Assembly (NCBI GenBank): GCA_027924585.1
Contig: BSBM01000486.1
Span: forward strand, 43,084,501-43,148,500
Reading direction: 5' to 3'
DNA: 64,000 nt
Source of the DNA: Larix kaempferi
Lineage: Eukaryota > Streptophyta > Pinopsida > Pinales > Pinaceae
Shown one piece after another: positions 34,553-47,387 of this stretch. The first letter of the stretch is position 1, and each line of letters starts with the position of its first letter. A program made the position numbers and the translations under genes. The notes under the pieces are model-generated. The model saw only the letters and a program-made list of their open reading frames with translations. It made no database searches and was not told the DNA's origin.

Positions 34553-36691
34553 ATCCCCCCTTTAAACTTGACTTGGGAAATTGTTTCGGATCTAACCCCT
34601 CCAAAAACAACTAAAGTACTAAGGAATCCCATTTACATGTAGATTACACATTGTCATCTCCATTTTTTTTTCGTTGCTATTACATCCATAATCCTCTGGG
34701 ATAACCATTCGTTCTTTCAACTGTCATTTCTCTCGCCTTGACTTTCCCTTCCTGTGCTACACTTCCACAATCCTTTTGTACCTTCAAACAATTCATCATT
34801 GATGTCCATATAAAAAGGAATCCATCTACTGGAATACATGGGTCCTGAGCTGCTATAACTGCCAAATCTATAGGAATCATTTTCTCCTACATGGTTCATC
34901 AATACATTAAACTCTCCCTTGAGCCTAACTTGGTCCCAACATTATGAGATAAATCCACCTCACATTCCCCCATTTAATCGAAGACTCAACATATCTGATT
35001 TCACGTCAAGCTAGCATATGAGTACACCTGTGACTCTCATAGAAACCCAAGTGGTTCATTCCACAACTTGATGCTACATCCTCTTTTACACATAAGGGAG
35101 ATACACCTACTCTAATACATATAGGCCTAAACATGGGGAATCAACTCTAATTGGAAACCCAAAAACTTTAGGGTGTCGAGTACAACCAATTATACACCCC
35201 TTACAACACATGCTCAATAATTTCAATTCAGATACAAATTTACAACACAAACCATGAATTTCTTACCACACTGGCAATTATGTGCTTGCCTGGTCACTTC
35301 TATTGGCCATCATCTACCTCGAATACTTTACACCAACATTCTTACCAATCTTCACTCCCCCTTTTAAAATACAATCTTAATTACTTCTTAGATACAAATT
35401 TACAACACAAACCATGAATTTCTTACCACACTGGCAATTATGTGCTTGCCTGGTCACTTCTATTGGCCATCATCTACCTCGAATACTTTACACCAACATT
35501 CTTACCAATCTTCACTCCCCCTTTTAAAATACAATCTTAATTACTTCTTAAAAGTAATTACTAAATACCATAAATAAATACCTTTATATTCATGTCGTTA
35601 CAATGAGTCCACTTAACATTTGATTCAAACCATTTCATAGCTTGAGAAATGACATGAATAACATTTAAAAAAATATTTATTTACTTAAAGCACATTGTCC
35701 CTTTCTTTTTAATATGCCGTCTTCAACAAAATTAAACTTTACCTTGGTTCCTTTGATTTTCTAAAGCGAATTCTTCACGATCATGTGCAACGAGCTCTTC
35801 AATATTCATTCAAAGGCCAGATTGCATGCCATGATGCCCTTCTCAATCTATACATCTGTCCATACCCGCGCCTAAATGCCTTGACAAAGTATCAATATAG
35901 AAATTCCATTGGTTGGATCTTAGAGAATTTCAGGATGATCACACTCATAGATAACCCTGGAGAAACGTAGGACCTATAGACCATGCCATTCAATGATCCG
36001 GCTCTGTGACAAGAAATCAATTAAATAGCAGATCACAACAAATTTATTGCTGGAGAAATACAAAATTGCTCTTGCAAATCGCATAGTTTCCTCGTCACCT
36101 TCACTCTTCCATGCAGGTATACGCACGACAAGAATCGTTGCATTTGTTTCTTGTGGCTCTCTGCCTTACTGTAGCTGATTGCGAAGGCTTTGAAGCCTTC
36201 CTTTTCGCTTCAATCAGATCGAGTGGACCGTTGGAAACACCTTTGTTTCTTTGGCAGTATTCTTCTTTTGGAGGCTCCAAATAATTTAATGTCAGTTGTC
36301 TTCTCTTCTTGAAATAACTTTTACTCAGAAACAATAGATCTGGCTTTAGATTTGATAGATCGATTAGATCTAGACAAATCGACTTTCTGCTATTCTCTAG
36401 TAGCTAGGGTTTCATGGGAAACGTTCTGCCTCTCTAGATCTACCTCTTCTGTTATAGCATAGCTACAGAACAACTTCAACAAGCAAAACCAAGCCAAACC
36501 ATGGCTCTGATTTGACATATCCGTGAGATCAAAATTCGTAATGACCAGATCTATACTTTAACCAGATATGCAATTTCTCCTTAGATTCAAATGTCCAAAC
36601 ATTAGATCTACCATTTTCCATCATGCACATGTAGGTAGTCACATCTACTTTTTATGAGCAATAAAAATACATCATGCCAGGATCTGATACA
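34553..36691 (-). mobile_element. element B: non-coding internal domain
   Basis: It runs from a PBS (TGTATCAGATCC, 36680-36691 on minus) to the polypurine tract at 34553-34566. The order of motifs is shared with elements A and C. No gag or pol frame exists. The 77-codon minus frame at 36101-36334 (YFKKRRQLTLNYLEPPKEEY) is not a retrotransposon protein I recognise and could be captured sequence. It includes an exact 160-bp tandem duplication at 35231-35550. The 5' LTR is missing: the PBS abuts element C at about 36693. Confidence 0.78.
35231..35550. repeat. perfect tandem duplication, unit 160 bp
   Basis: 35231-35390 and 35391-35550 are identical at every base I compared. Both begin GATACAAATTTACAACACAA and end ATCTTAATTACTTCTTA. 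Perfect identity in otherwise diverged surroundings points to a very recent event or an assembly artefact. Confidence 0.95.
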
Positions 36692-36693
36692 AA

Positions 36694-37200
36694 GTATATT
36701 TGTTGGGACCAAGTTATGCTCAAGGAAGAGTTTAATGTATTGATGAACCATGCAGCAGAAAAGGATTCCTAGAGAATTAGCGGTGACAGTGGCTAATGAC
36801 CCCTGTATTCTGGTAGATGGATTCCTTTTTATATGGACATCAATGATAAATTGTTTTAAGGTACAAAAGGGTTATGGAAGTGTAGCACATGAAGGGCAAG
36901 TCAAGGCCAGAGAAATGAGAGTTGAAAAAAGCAATGGTTATCCTAGAGGATTCTGGATGTAATAGCAAAGAAAAAAAAATGAGAATGGAGATGACAATGT
37001 GTAATCTACATGTAAATGAAATTCATGAGTACTCTAGTTGTTTTTGGGGGGTTCATATCCGAAGCAATTCCCCAAGTCAAGTTTAAAGGGGCTATTGTTA
37101 GGGTTAACCTTGAGTCGGGTCTATTATTGATGGCTGGTTTTTCCCTATTTTTCAGGATAAATCTAGTGTTGCTATTATGATTGCTATTATTTATATTTAC
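36694..37200 (+). mobile_element. element C: 3' internal end, polypurine tract and deleted LTR
   Basis: GGGACCAAGTTATGCTCAAGG to GGATGTAATAGCAAAG is the same 3' internal block as in A and B. The tract TTTAAAGGGGCTAT precedes an LTR start TGTTAGGGTTAACCTTGAGTC at 37096. Relative to LTR B, about 200 bp are deleted right after TTGAGTC, and the terminal TCCTAACA end is lost. Confidence 0.78.
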
Positions 37201-37970
37201 TTGTTACTAATTGTCCATTATCTGCCAGCTACGAGTTATTCATGTATTATCTACCAGTTATCCATGCATAACTACCATTTATTTTTTATATTCTATTGTT
37301 TTTAATAAATGTTTATTTTGAATTTAGAATGACTTCTATAAAATCAATTTGGATAGTACACTTGTCTCATCCTCATGCAATGTAGCAAAAGCATAGGCAC
37401 CAATCCACCCCAAATTCTAAGATATAAACACTTGTCGATGTAACTACTCCTTAAACAACTATTGAAATTGCTCAACACAACATTGATCAAGTGGCAACGA
37501 AGAGCATTCTGGTGAAAGTCACCGGCCACTCAAATTTGAATGCCACAACATCAACAAGTGGCTCTGGAGCCACTCTGTAGATCAAATTTCATCCACGATT
37601 TTTTGTGGAGAATAATCAATCCTTTGGGTAAAGATTTATATAGTACTAGTTGACATCTATACATAGATTTTATCATTTTGTAGTGGTTATTTTGTTCAAT
37701 TTTCCATCTCCAGCCGTTGTTCTATTTCCAAACATGTGATGGATTATTGCAAGTCACAAGGCATTTCTATGGTGTTTATGAGCACTTGATAAGGTGTTGA
37801 TGCTCACTTTCTCATTCCATGTCTATGTAGGCTGAGTACCTTCCATACTTGAAAACAAAAGCAAGCATAGGGAAGGAAACAAGAGGATAATTGCCATGTT
37901 TGTGAATTGTAGTAAATCGTGGAAAAAAGAAAAGGTATGTTGTCAAATTTAGGATCCATTTTGTTACACT
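37201..37970. other. no gene recognised
   Basis: Contains one copy of the dispersed motif (37407-37431, minus orientation). No coding signal. Confidence 0.5.
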
Positions 37971-38404
37971 TTGGACGTTTATGTTACAATGAATTTTGTC
38001 TTTGCCAAGCACTTGAAGCTGGTGGAGAAATTTCTACACAAGATTAGGGATTCCAAGAATAACGGAGAGATCATGCCTTTCAACAACGACCGAGGAGTGG
38101 TGGGGTTGAGGCTAATAATGATGCTCTTTCTGACATGTTGGAATGGTTTAGGTGCGTTGCTGCTATCCCTGAGGACATTTCCCTTATAATTTGGATGCTG
38201 GAAGTTATTGAAAAGAAGCTGAGCCCATTGACTTGTTGGAAAGAGAGAGAGTCAATTCACATGATAAAGCAATTACGTTCTTGTCCTCTCCAAAGATATG
38301 TAAACTCACAAAACATCGAGTGGGGTTATGTTGGACATCGATCTATAGTATATTCGTGCTTCCATGAAAGTATAACATCTTCCCTCACTTCTCTTTTCAA
38401 ATGA
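37971..38404 (+). pseudogene. possible coding remnant, unrecognised
   Basis: Two overlapping plus frames (37971-38189 and 38135-38404) have fairly protein-like composition. The first has FVFAKHLKLVEKFLHKIRDS. The second has DMLEWFRCVAAIPEDIS, then LEVIEKKLSPLTCWKERES. Read together with one frameshift near 38110-38140 they could be a broken exon. I do not recognise a family, and this may be chance. Confidence 0.3.
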
Positions 38405-39830
38405 GATTGCAATCCTCCCTCACTAATTAAAAAAATTGTAATTGTAATGCTGTTAGAATAGGTACGAAATTTAAGGTGGAAGAGGTTAGATGTCTCGCTC
38501 CAATCATATGTTTTTTTTAATTAAACAAGATAAATACATTATTACCTTGACCTGCACTATGTAAACATATGTTTAATTAACCAAGATAATTAACCGATTT
38601 CCCATCGAATTTTTTTACTAAATCTTAGGTATTGAAAAGTATATACATTCAGAAAACAAATTGAAAAGTATATACATTCAAAAAACAGAGTTTATACTTT
38701 TGTTAATCTAGATCGATTAATAAGGAGAAGAAAAAAAGTAAGTTCAGGATTTACATTCTTACAAAACCAGGTCGACATATATATACTAAGAAAAGGAATA
38801 TCAATCTTTATAATGAAAGAAATTAACTGAGAAACAGTGATCAAGTTGGGGTCAAGCAAAATAGTTGCAGCAGCAGTTATTCTACTATCCAGCTCCCTCC
38901 TTGATGAAGCTACCGACAGCTCTTTGGATGACCACCTTATTGTATCAGGGATACTCTATTTCACCCCGAACCCCCAAGCCAAAAATTCCGATGGGATCTC
39001 CCAATCCTTGGACAATTTAGCCGAACTCCTAAGAAACATAAAACTCTTCTTGATTTCGGACACTAGGGAGCAAGAGAGGTCCCTTTCTCCTTCCCCTCCC
39101 TCTATTTATCATAAAACGTTCATGTGCTGCTCATTCCTTTTTCCTGTCATATTTTATGAATTATTTCCTTTTTAAATTACAAGTGTTTTCCCCCTATTTT
39201 AATTGTGCACTCAATTTCTAAATAAATGCAAGGTGAGTGTTTCTATTCTCAGCGTGCAGTCAATTCCTAAATTATAGCTCTCTAGATTCTTTTTTTTTTT
39301 TTTTTTTTTTATAAATGAATGAGGTATCTTATTTTAAATATTTATAATTTATTTCTTTTCTTTTCTTCTTATTCTTATAATAAAAGAGTATTTATTAAAA
39401 AAAGATATTTTCTAACTTTATTTTTTTTCTTTTCTTTAAAACAGATATTTGATCCAAAATACAGAAATATTTATTCAAAAGATATTTCTAAATGTATTTC
39501 TTTTCTTTTCCCTCTTTTTTTTTCCTTTAAAACAAAGAAATATTTTAATCGAAAAAAAAGAATTATTATTATTATTATTATTATGTTTTAAAACAATGTC
39601 TCCTAATATTTCTTTCCTCTTCCCCTTATAAAATAAAATATTTCATTTATTTAAAACCTTTTTTCTTTTAATTTTTTTTTTGAAATAATTAATATATAAA
39701 TTTCCCTTAATTATAAATGAAAAGAATATTAACTTTTCCAACCAGTTTCCCTTAATTAATATATAAATTTCCCTTAATTAAGAAAAGAAAAGAAAAGAAA
39801 AGAATATTAGAAAAGAAAAGAATATTAACT
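38405..39830. other. no gene recognised; poly(T) and CT-rich low-complexity DNA
   Basis: A run of more than 25 T lies at about 39290-39311. TTGAAAAGTATATACATTCA is duplicated at about 38633 and 38662. 39340-39830 is built of TTTCTTTTC, AAAAGAAAAG and (ATT)n low-complexity words. The 112-codon plus frame at 38837-39175 has no recognisable family and is left uncalled. Confidence 0.55.
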
Positions 39831-42040
39831 TTGAAGTGTGCTCTTACCATTCTGGAATGTCATAAAAGAAGGAAAAAAGCATCTGAGGGTGCTCAAGTGG
39901 ATAATGATGACAAGTTGTGAGCCTAAGAAGGCAACATGGGGCCAATAACCTAGTCTAAAACCTAGGAAAGTATAAAAAATGAATAATAACTTATATCCTA
40001 ATTCTAGATGGGTTTTTAATATTCTAACACATACATCCAACCCCTCAACGTAGGCCACACATGAATATGCTGATATATATAAATGCACTTCTTATCCCTT
40101 CACTACCCTATGGCCTCCTAGCTATACACATCTAGGGGCTTGGGTCATCGAGTGAAGTGGAAAGGGGTATGGTGGTATGGAGGTCTACATACATAGATAT
40201 CCCCACCACCCACCCTCCCAAAGGGTGGATGTGTGCATTTCCATATGCAATATTTTAAAGCTCACGCCCACCCTATCCTCTAGTTGGTGGAGGTTTGGAG
40301 GGGTGCATATGTGCATTTGTTAAGGAGGTGTGTGTAGATGTATGAACATATCCAAACCCAACAAAAAATCATCTACATCAATCTACGATCTCAATTCCTC
40401 ACTCTCCACATGAGGGTTGTGTGGATTTGGAGGTGTGCATATGTGCATTTGTAAGGGAGGTGTGTGTTACCCTTTGAATTATCAGTAGTGTCCGATATCA
40501 AATCTTCCAGTGAGGAGGGGTGTTTTTTCCATTGTAAAGGCCAAGTTTGGGTTTGTTTTATGTAAAAGTGTTTGTCTAGTGGGGCTCAAGACCCTTCGTC
40601 TTGCCATGGAAGGTCCTTTTGGTTTTCATTTCAAGGAGTATTAGCTTAGCAACTTTGCTAAGTTCCCCTTTATGTGGTGGAAGTCCCCCATCATGTTGGA
40701 CATTTATGCCCTGGGTTGGTGTCTGGTGCTTCTTGGGATGATTCCACTAGGACACATGGCTTAGGGGCTCCTAGCCACACTTATGTTTATGCTTTGTAGA
40801 GGTGATTGAACATGTAAAGGTTGTCATACCAATCTTAGGACACCTCATTCATGCCCACTTGGACCTGTTTCTGTAATATATTAACCCTCCTCTTGGATCA
40901 AGCATGCCAAATTAATGATGATGTCATCCTTTTGAAGAGGTCATACCACCTAAAGTAGGAGTCCAATGAGGGAAAAAACAAATAGTTGGTGTTATTTGGG
41001 GCATGAAACCCTCCTCCCAAGCTCAATTTTTCATCAAGTTGTAGGAATTCATCATTTTTATCATTATTTTATGTCTTATGAGGTTTAGTCCCCTCCTTGT
41101 GGCTAACAAACCCTAAAAATTCATTGAAAAATCATTTTAAGTTATTTTATGTAGGTCACTCTAAAAGGAGGTTAAGTTCACCTAAAAAGGAATATAAATA
41201 AGGATAGCCTCCTCATTTGTAACTCAAAATCATGAGATCAAATAAAGTCAAGTATCTCTTTTTCTTCTTATCTATCTTAGTTAAGTGGTGCACACCTCTA
41301 TTCTTGGCATCTTGAAACTTAAATGTGATTATTTTTTAGTGATTGGAGGCTTTTACTAAATCTTGCAAGGATTGTCTAAGGGGAATAATTCTTGAGAGGG
41401 TTACTCTCTTTTTAGTTCTCTTATTTTCTGGTAAGATCTCTCGTTCTCTTGTCTTGCGTTATCAGAGACATCCCAGGTAAGAGCATATTAGGGTTTTCAT
41501 GCATGATAGAAATGTCTTGTAAGTGATACATCCCTTCTTGGAGGGTCTCTCTTGTGAATCCTTTGGCACCTTTATTTTCCCTTATTAGGTCAAAACCAAC
41601 ACAACCCTAGGGTTTCTTTGTTTTCCCTAATTAATCAAAATTGGATTGCTAGTTCTTGAGAGGAACGCTAACCATGATTCCTCGATGGCCTTGAAGGGAA
41701 GAGACTTAGGTCTTATTCCCTCATATTCACTCGGGATCTCTTTTATCAAAGTTTTGCATTATATATTGCAAAAAGTAAAAAATAAAAATCAAATATTGTG
41801 AAAAACCTTGAAAATTTCATATTTTTGCAAATATTCCAAAAATATTTATTTTTTTCCCTAGTTATTTTAATTCTGATTTTCTGATGTAGTTAATTGTAGT
41901 TGTAAGTTTCAAATCTTGATAAAAACATTGGAAAATTCCTAAAAAGTTGAAAAATATTGCAGAAAAGTGAATTTCTGGCCCTACTAGTGCCTTAAAGTAG
42001 TTGGCGTCATCTTAGGGTTAGGTGATGTCGATCAATAGGG
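39831..42040. other. no gene recognised
   Basis: The phrase GTGCATATGTGCATTTGT with GGAGGTGTGTGT occurs twice (about 40300 and 40435). 40460-41700 has a moderate-complexity, untranslated look, with possible LTR-like content but no PBS, polypurine tract or paired copy that I can identify. Confidence 0.45.
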
Positions 42041-43499
42041 TTGACTTCAGATCTAGTTGAATCATTATTTGGTATCTTCTTGATCTTTTATTTTCCTAGG
42101 AAACAACAGATTTCAACAAGACTTATACAGCTGATAGCCTTTCATTCACATCGATGTTCTCGACTAGTGCTTTCAAAAGGGTGTCTTTGGTATTCTAACA
42201 CTTATGATTATATCACTATGATCTTGGCACACGATGCTCAAATATTCCTCCAAAGATTCTAATCTCTTCAAATGCTTGCAAAGAGAAGATGGCATGTTTT
42301 CAACATTCCTTTCTAAGGTCACAATTATGATCTTCAACCATGGAGTCTTAAGAGCATGTCCAACATTGATTTCATAGTGTGACACAATTTTTACATATAA
42401 AGTAGCCATATTCCTATGCCTGCAACCAATAAAGAAATCACTTTGCGAATATAATTCCCTAGTTTCCTATTCTTTCCAAGTCAAAAGATTGCATCGTCAG
42501 CACTCAAATCTCCCTCCATAACTGCCTCTTGATTTGTCCCAAGTTTTTCACCTTGCTCTAAGTTTTCCCAATGTAGAGAGGTGTGTCTGAGGAAGACTGC
42601 GATCCACTATCGCAAAAATATAGTGTCCAAAGAGCACAAATTTCATATGATATGACTTAATGGAAGTGATAATGGTGAAGAGTGCCCAAAACTGATATGA
42701 TATCACTTTTGATAGACTTACGGTATGCCCAATTTTTTTTCTTCGAACTTGAGTGTTTTCCAATTTTTCTTCAACTCCTAAGGTCATGCAACTCTGCTTT
42801 GCTTTGGCTGTAAATCTTTTGGTCAACTAAATGAAGTTCATTCAACAATCCAACATGCGTCTAAATACAACCTTTAAAACATCCCTACAATACTTATACT
42901 TAAAACAAGATTCAACACTTAGCCAAAGTGAACAAATAACCAACATAAAGCATCATAGGAAATAGAACAACACTCATCCCAATAAACAAGCCTCTATACA
43001 CATGCACATGTACAAACAACACCCAAGGTAGATGCCTTAAATTTTAATTATGAGAAGAATGTTTACAATATACAACAAGGGAGGTTGACCACTTGCCTAC
43101 CACTCTTTTATAGAAGTACAAAGAATCTAAGTCAAAATAACCTCCTATCGATACACAACAATCATGTACAAACCAACCCAGGACACTGTAGCATGATTGT
43201 CTCCTAAAGGTCCTATTCACCTCTTCATTTTTCACTCAAACTTTCCAAATTCATTCCATTGTACTAGCTCCAATACTTAGCACAATGTCATAGATCACTT
43301 TGAACTTGTGTGAATAAATGACATGCCAATTTCCAAAGATGATTTCTTAGAAAATTTAAGGTGTCCACTATATATATATGAGTCTATTCAAGCTCTTGCA
43401 AGCCCAATGATCCTAAGGTGGACCCAAGTGCTCACATCCAACGCAATTGTTCGCACATGACTTATTTATCAATATTAATCTCTAATGGTGTCATGCCCA
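42041..43499. other. no gene recognised
   Basis: Short minus frames at 42173-42409 and 42548-42826 have no recognisable family. CAAATTTCATATGATATGAC at about 42639 is part of a small repeated phrase (AAACTGATATGATATCAC near 42690). Confidence 0.4.
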
Positions 43500-43870
43500 C
43501 TATGGCACACAATCGCAAGTATGTCTAATGCCCATGTGCCAAGTTACTGTGTCATGTTCACATCCATCATAAGTGTGTTTGGTAGGTGCACGTATTGTAA
43601 GTGTGCCTAGTAGGTGCATTTGTCACAACTGTGACGGAATGCGCTCATAATGGCAAGTGTACTCGAAGGTGCCTATCACAAGTGTGCCTAAAGTGTATTT
43701 GACAAGTTGTGCTCAAGTGTGCCTAGGAAGTGCTTTCAATAAGGTGCCTGCAAGTGCGCTCAATTTTCTTGTGGCCAACGACACCTAGATGGTGCAATCA
43801 ACAAGTGCACAAATTATACATCCATCCATGTGCATCATAGTTCTATTAGTTGATGTGCATCCAACCAAGT
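43500..43870. repeat. degenerate AAGTGTGCCTA minisatellite
   Basis: Words such as AAGTGTGCCTAGTAGGTGCA, AAGTGTGCCTAAAGTG and AAGTGTGCCTAGGAAGTGC recur with irregular spacing at about 43560-43730, followed by GTGCATCC phrases. No ORF. Confidence 0.65.
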
Positions 43871-45331
43871 GCATCCACTTAGTCTACCTGACCAATGTGC
43901 ACCAAAAATAGTATCTCCAAGTCACACATAAGCCAGACAATTATTATTTCCACTTCATTCATTATGTAGAGCACATGCCTATGGATGAGGTTGTGCATGT
44001 GAAAATTATCTGCCTTACAAACTTCCCTCCAATATTTCTTTGGTCTATCAAACTAATGTAGGCTACCGATGTTTGCAATGCACCTTTCCTTCGGGAAAGA
44101 GCATCTCACATGTCTGTGGTGTGCCTTGTTAATGGCCTAAAACATCTTGAAACCAACTCAACTATTCATGAACCTTATGTCATGGTTCTTCGTGCCAACT
44201 AGTGACCACCAAGATGATTGTGCGACAAAGATGCCCAAAGCCTCTCACAGATAGTGTCTTATAATTAGTCTCTCAATAGGACTATGTTCTTAACAACCTT
44301 AAATATGCCAACCCATTGCCACAAACTTATCATCATCGGTAATGGAAAATAGCATTCCCAAATGATATGTGATTTGGTTTGGTCTTGGTTAGTAATGTAA
44401 AAATATAAATGAATTTAATACGAAAAAGGGAAATAATGATAGACCATTAAGAATGAAGAGGGCATGAAGTAAACCATATCAAAGTATGTATAAAGAAGAT
44501 AGAGCCCATAGACAAAACACATCAAAAGTCATACCCTGTGTTGTACTTGTCCATTAAATCCCATATCCATAACTGACAAAACTTATTCAAGAAAAACTCT
44601 AGGTATCATACACTCTATCTTTTGATTTGAATTACTATATAATTCAAGCTCACATGTCTGCCACTCAAAATTGTTTTTTTTTATAGAGTGTAGTAAATAG
44701 ATTTCCACCCTATGCATGTAATGAAGCTTTTCAATGCATCTTCCATCGCAAAAACCATAAATCATGCCAACCTGCACTTTATGAAGTCCAATTTAAACAT
44801 AATATCTTTGATATGAATATTATAAGAGAATTAAAACAAAAATGACAAGTTGGATTTGCCTCTTTGCCCCGAGAGGGAGCTCTCCTCATAGTATTTGAAC
44901 ATATTCGATGGAATTACTTGAGCTATAGAAGTGTAGCAGTGTTTAACCAATTTGGATGACGCATGCCTTCATTCACCCCCACATAAGGCATCTCTATAGT
45001 AAATGCATCTACTACTTGCATATATTGGAACTTCAAGACCATCCATTCCTTTAAATTGGATTTGCAAATGAATATTTGCTGGTTAGGTTCATTGCATGGT
45101 TGTATAACTTATACCCCCACATGTCCATGGTACAACTAATAATCACATAACAAGAGCTCAAGTGATATTGTTTACAAGCTCCTTTGGAGATTTGTACTTG
45201 TGACTGGATCTTGATCTTGCTCATATAATATATAGAAAATGTATTATTATTACATCACATTAACAAGGAGGAAAATAGAGCTGATATAGGCCTACCACTG
45301 CTATAATGGATCTATATAAATATGGAACACA
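43871..45331. other. no gene recognised
   Basis: No supported ORF. The phrase CTTGATCTTGCTCATATAATA at about 45210 recurs at about 49247 (ATGATCTTGCTCATATAATA), so part of this is a dispersed repeat. Confidence 0.4.
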
Positions 45332-45495
45332 CATAACATGCACAACATGTGCATAGAGATCCAATATCAAGTAACACGTCAAAGATAAAAGTTGTTTTAA
45401 CCCATGGTTTAGAGATTCTTTAGGGAAGATAGGTCAATAAATTGGAACTTTCTTCCCGTTCCAAAAAATCCCTCGATATAAAAACATCAATTCGC
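45332..45495 (-). pseudogene. CUL1-like cullin fragment: 3' coding end plus downstream flank
   Basis: These 164 bp align without gaps to 51922-52085, with about nine differences. They include the last 20-odd codons of the cullin (ending LTYLP and the same stop) and about 90 bp downstream of the stop. Similarity ends abruptly after TTCGC at 45495. Because downstream non-coding sequence is copied too, the fragment is either a DNA-level duplication or a copy of a transcript with a longer 3' end. Confidence 0.88.
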
Positions 45496-45499
45496 ACTC

Positions 45500-46430
45500 A
45501 GAGAGCAACCTTGTCATTCGCACTGATGATTACGAGGAAGGTAAACCATTCAACTCTGTTTAAAAATTTATCTATCGTTGCTTACTTCGTGCATGAAGGG
45601 TTTTAACCCATTCTTTGCTTTTCTTTCAGGTTTGAAGAAATGTTCCAGAGTTTTGGGCTTGCATTGTTCCATTACTGGTTGAGAACCAGACTTCGGTTCG
45701 ATTTGGTCGCTAAGAGTATACAAATATTTAAACATGAGACTATTTAAATGTAATTACTATTTAACCTAGAACAATAAACATGATAATTTTGCATACACAT
45801 AAATTCTAAATAAACATATTACAATAAAATACTAGTTGATAACATGTACAAACTATGATCATTTTGAATAATAAATTAGGAATCAATTTCAGTGAACAAA
45901 AATTTCAGACTAGTAAAATAATACAATAAATGGAACTTGAACCGGTTGCTGAAAAATCAAAACTGAAGGTCGTCGTTCCTCCCATCCAAAGTTCTAGAAC
46001 AACCAAACTACTTGTTCTGAAACCCCCGAGCTTGTTTGCTAAACCGCAAGGACAAATACTGGTCACAATATTCCTCTTGCATAAGCTAGATCATAATCCC
46101 CCCCATCATAAGCCTCCTTCTCATTGGATGGACTCCATACTTATAATATTTTTCCTAGGACTTAGGTCATTTATGATCCTCCTGCTCCATTATCACTCCT
46201 CAAGGAATTCGGCCTCTTTTTTAGGGAGGATGCCTCCTGCATCATTATGCTTTTATTAAGCAGTCTTTCCATAATGTGTTTTTCTTTTGCCACTTGTCAT
46301 TTCTCCTTGTGGGTCAACAAACACTCTTCAACATCTATTTCAATTTTGATTCCATCAACTATTTAATAATTTAAAATGAATAATTCATTTACAAATGTCT
46401 TGACCTCACTTGGTCAATAATGTCAAATCA
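45500..46430. other. no intact gene; possible downstream remains of the Copia element
   Basis: Lies 3' (minus) of the Copia gag remnant. A short minus stretch near 46300 (DPQGEMTSGKRKTHYG) may be a decayed continuation, but no protease, integrase or RT motif is visible. The 109-codon plus frame is not supported. Confidence 0.4.
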
Positions 46431-46434
46431 AATA

Positions 46435-47190
46435 ATAACATATAGTCCTTAATAAAATAAATATTTGGGTTCTTCAGTGTATTGCACATGCATTCGGATT
46501 CTAGATGGTTCCAGTGATTACAGTAACCACACTTCTTCCTTTTCTTTCTTTTTTCATCGTTCGAACTAGAGGAATCATTGAAGGGTTTGGAGTACCCTTA
46601 CTTCTTTGAATCTACACGTGCCTTTTTGTTTCCTTTCTGTTTGGATTTAGGATATTGAGAGCTACTTCCATCCTGCACAACAAGTGCATGTACCTTGGGG
46701 CCCTTGATTATTCCCATATGAATGATCTTATATTGCTCCTGTGTCAAAGCCTCAATGAACTGTGACAATGAAGGCATGTTCCAAGTTGATCCTATCATGA
46801 ATCTATTAGAATGAAATGTGGAGACAAATACACTAAATTCCAATCCAATTTTTGCCATGATAGCAAGAATTTGTTTCTTTTCTTGTTTGGATTTGTCGAT
46901 ACCATGATATTTCAATTCACTAAGGAGAGATTTTAATTTGGTGAAGAAATATTGGAGATTGTTAAAGTTCTTCGGATCCAAGGGGTTCATTTCTACTTCA
47001 AGCAAATGGCCCCTCATTTCATCCTACTTGCCAAAGAGATTAGCCAATATTGTCTAGATATCATTTGTACTCTTGCATGCATTGATGTGGAACCATAGAT
47101 TGCAAGAAATAGACTTGCATAGGAGACTATGAGCCTTGTCCATGTGATTAAAGTACTTAAATTTTTCCATTGCTGAGGTGGGTTATGCTT
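46435..47190 (-). pseudogene. Ty1/Copia gag remnant with CCHC zinc knuckle
   Basis: The minus reading starts near 47175 (EKFKYFNHMDKAHSLLCKS, LWFHINACKSTNDI) and continues through ILANLFGK, DEMRGHLLEVEMNPLDP and LQYFFTKLKSLLSELKYHG. It then shows FIEALTQEQYKIIHMG and ends in a zinc knuckle CGYCNHWNHLESEC (CX2CX4HX4C) at about 46492-46533. This is the UBN2/Retrotran_gag type that packages Copia RNA. Stops interrupt it (for example near 47040 and 46600). The LTR and PBS lie correctly upstream, but protease, integrase and RT are missing. Confidence 0.88.
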
Positions 47191-47374
47191 TTGTGGCCAT
47201 GGTTATCTTATATAAGCCTCTACTCCGGAGTTAGTGTAGAATTTTGGGTTTCCATTCGATGTAATTATATGGTATTAGAATTGAAAATGCGGGAAATTCC
47301 ATCTTTTATGCTGCTTTGTTCTGTCTTCAATACCTATAAAGAGTGTTGGTGATAATCCTTCCTAGTGCCCTATA

Positions 47375-47387
47375 GGCTTTGATACGA
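47375..47387 (-). other. Copia primer-binding-site-like sequence
   Basis: On minus TCGTATCAAAGCC resembles TGGTATCAGAGCC and lies between the LTR and the gag remnant, at the expected place. Confidence 0.65.

Noticed and set aside
38837-39175. 112-codon plus ORF as a gene
   Set aside because: No recognisable domain; the C-terminal half is hydrophobic low-complexity and nothing nearby supports a promoter or exon structure.
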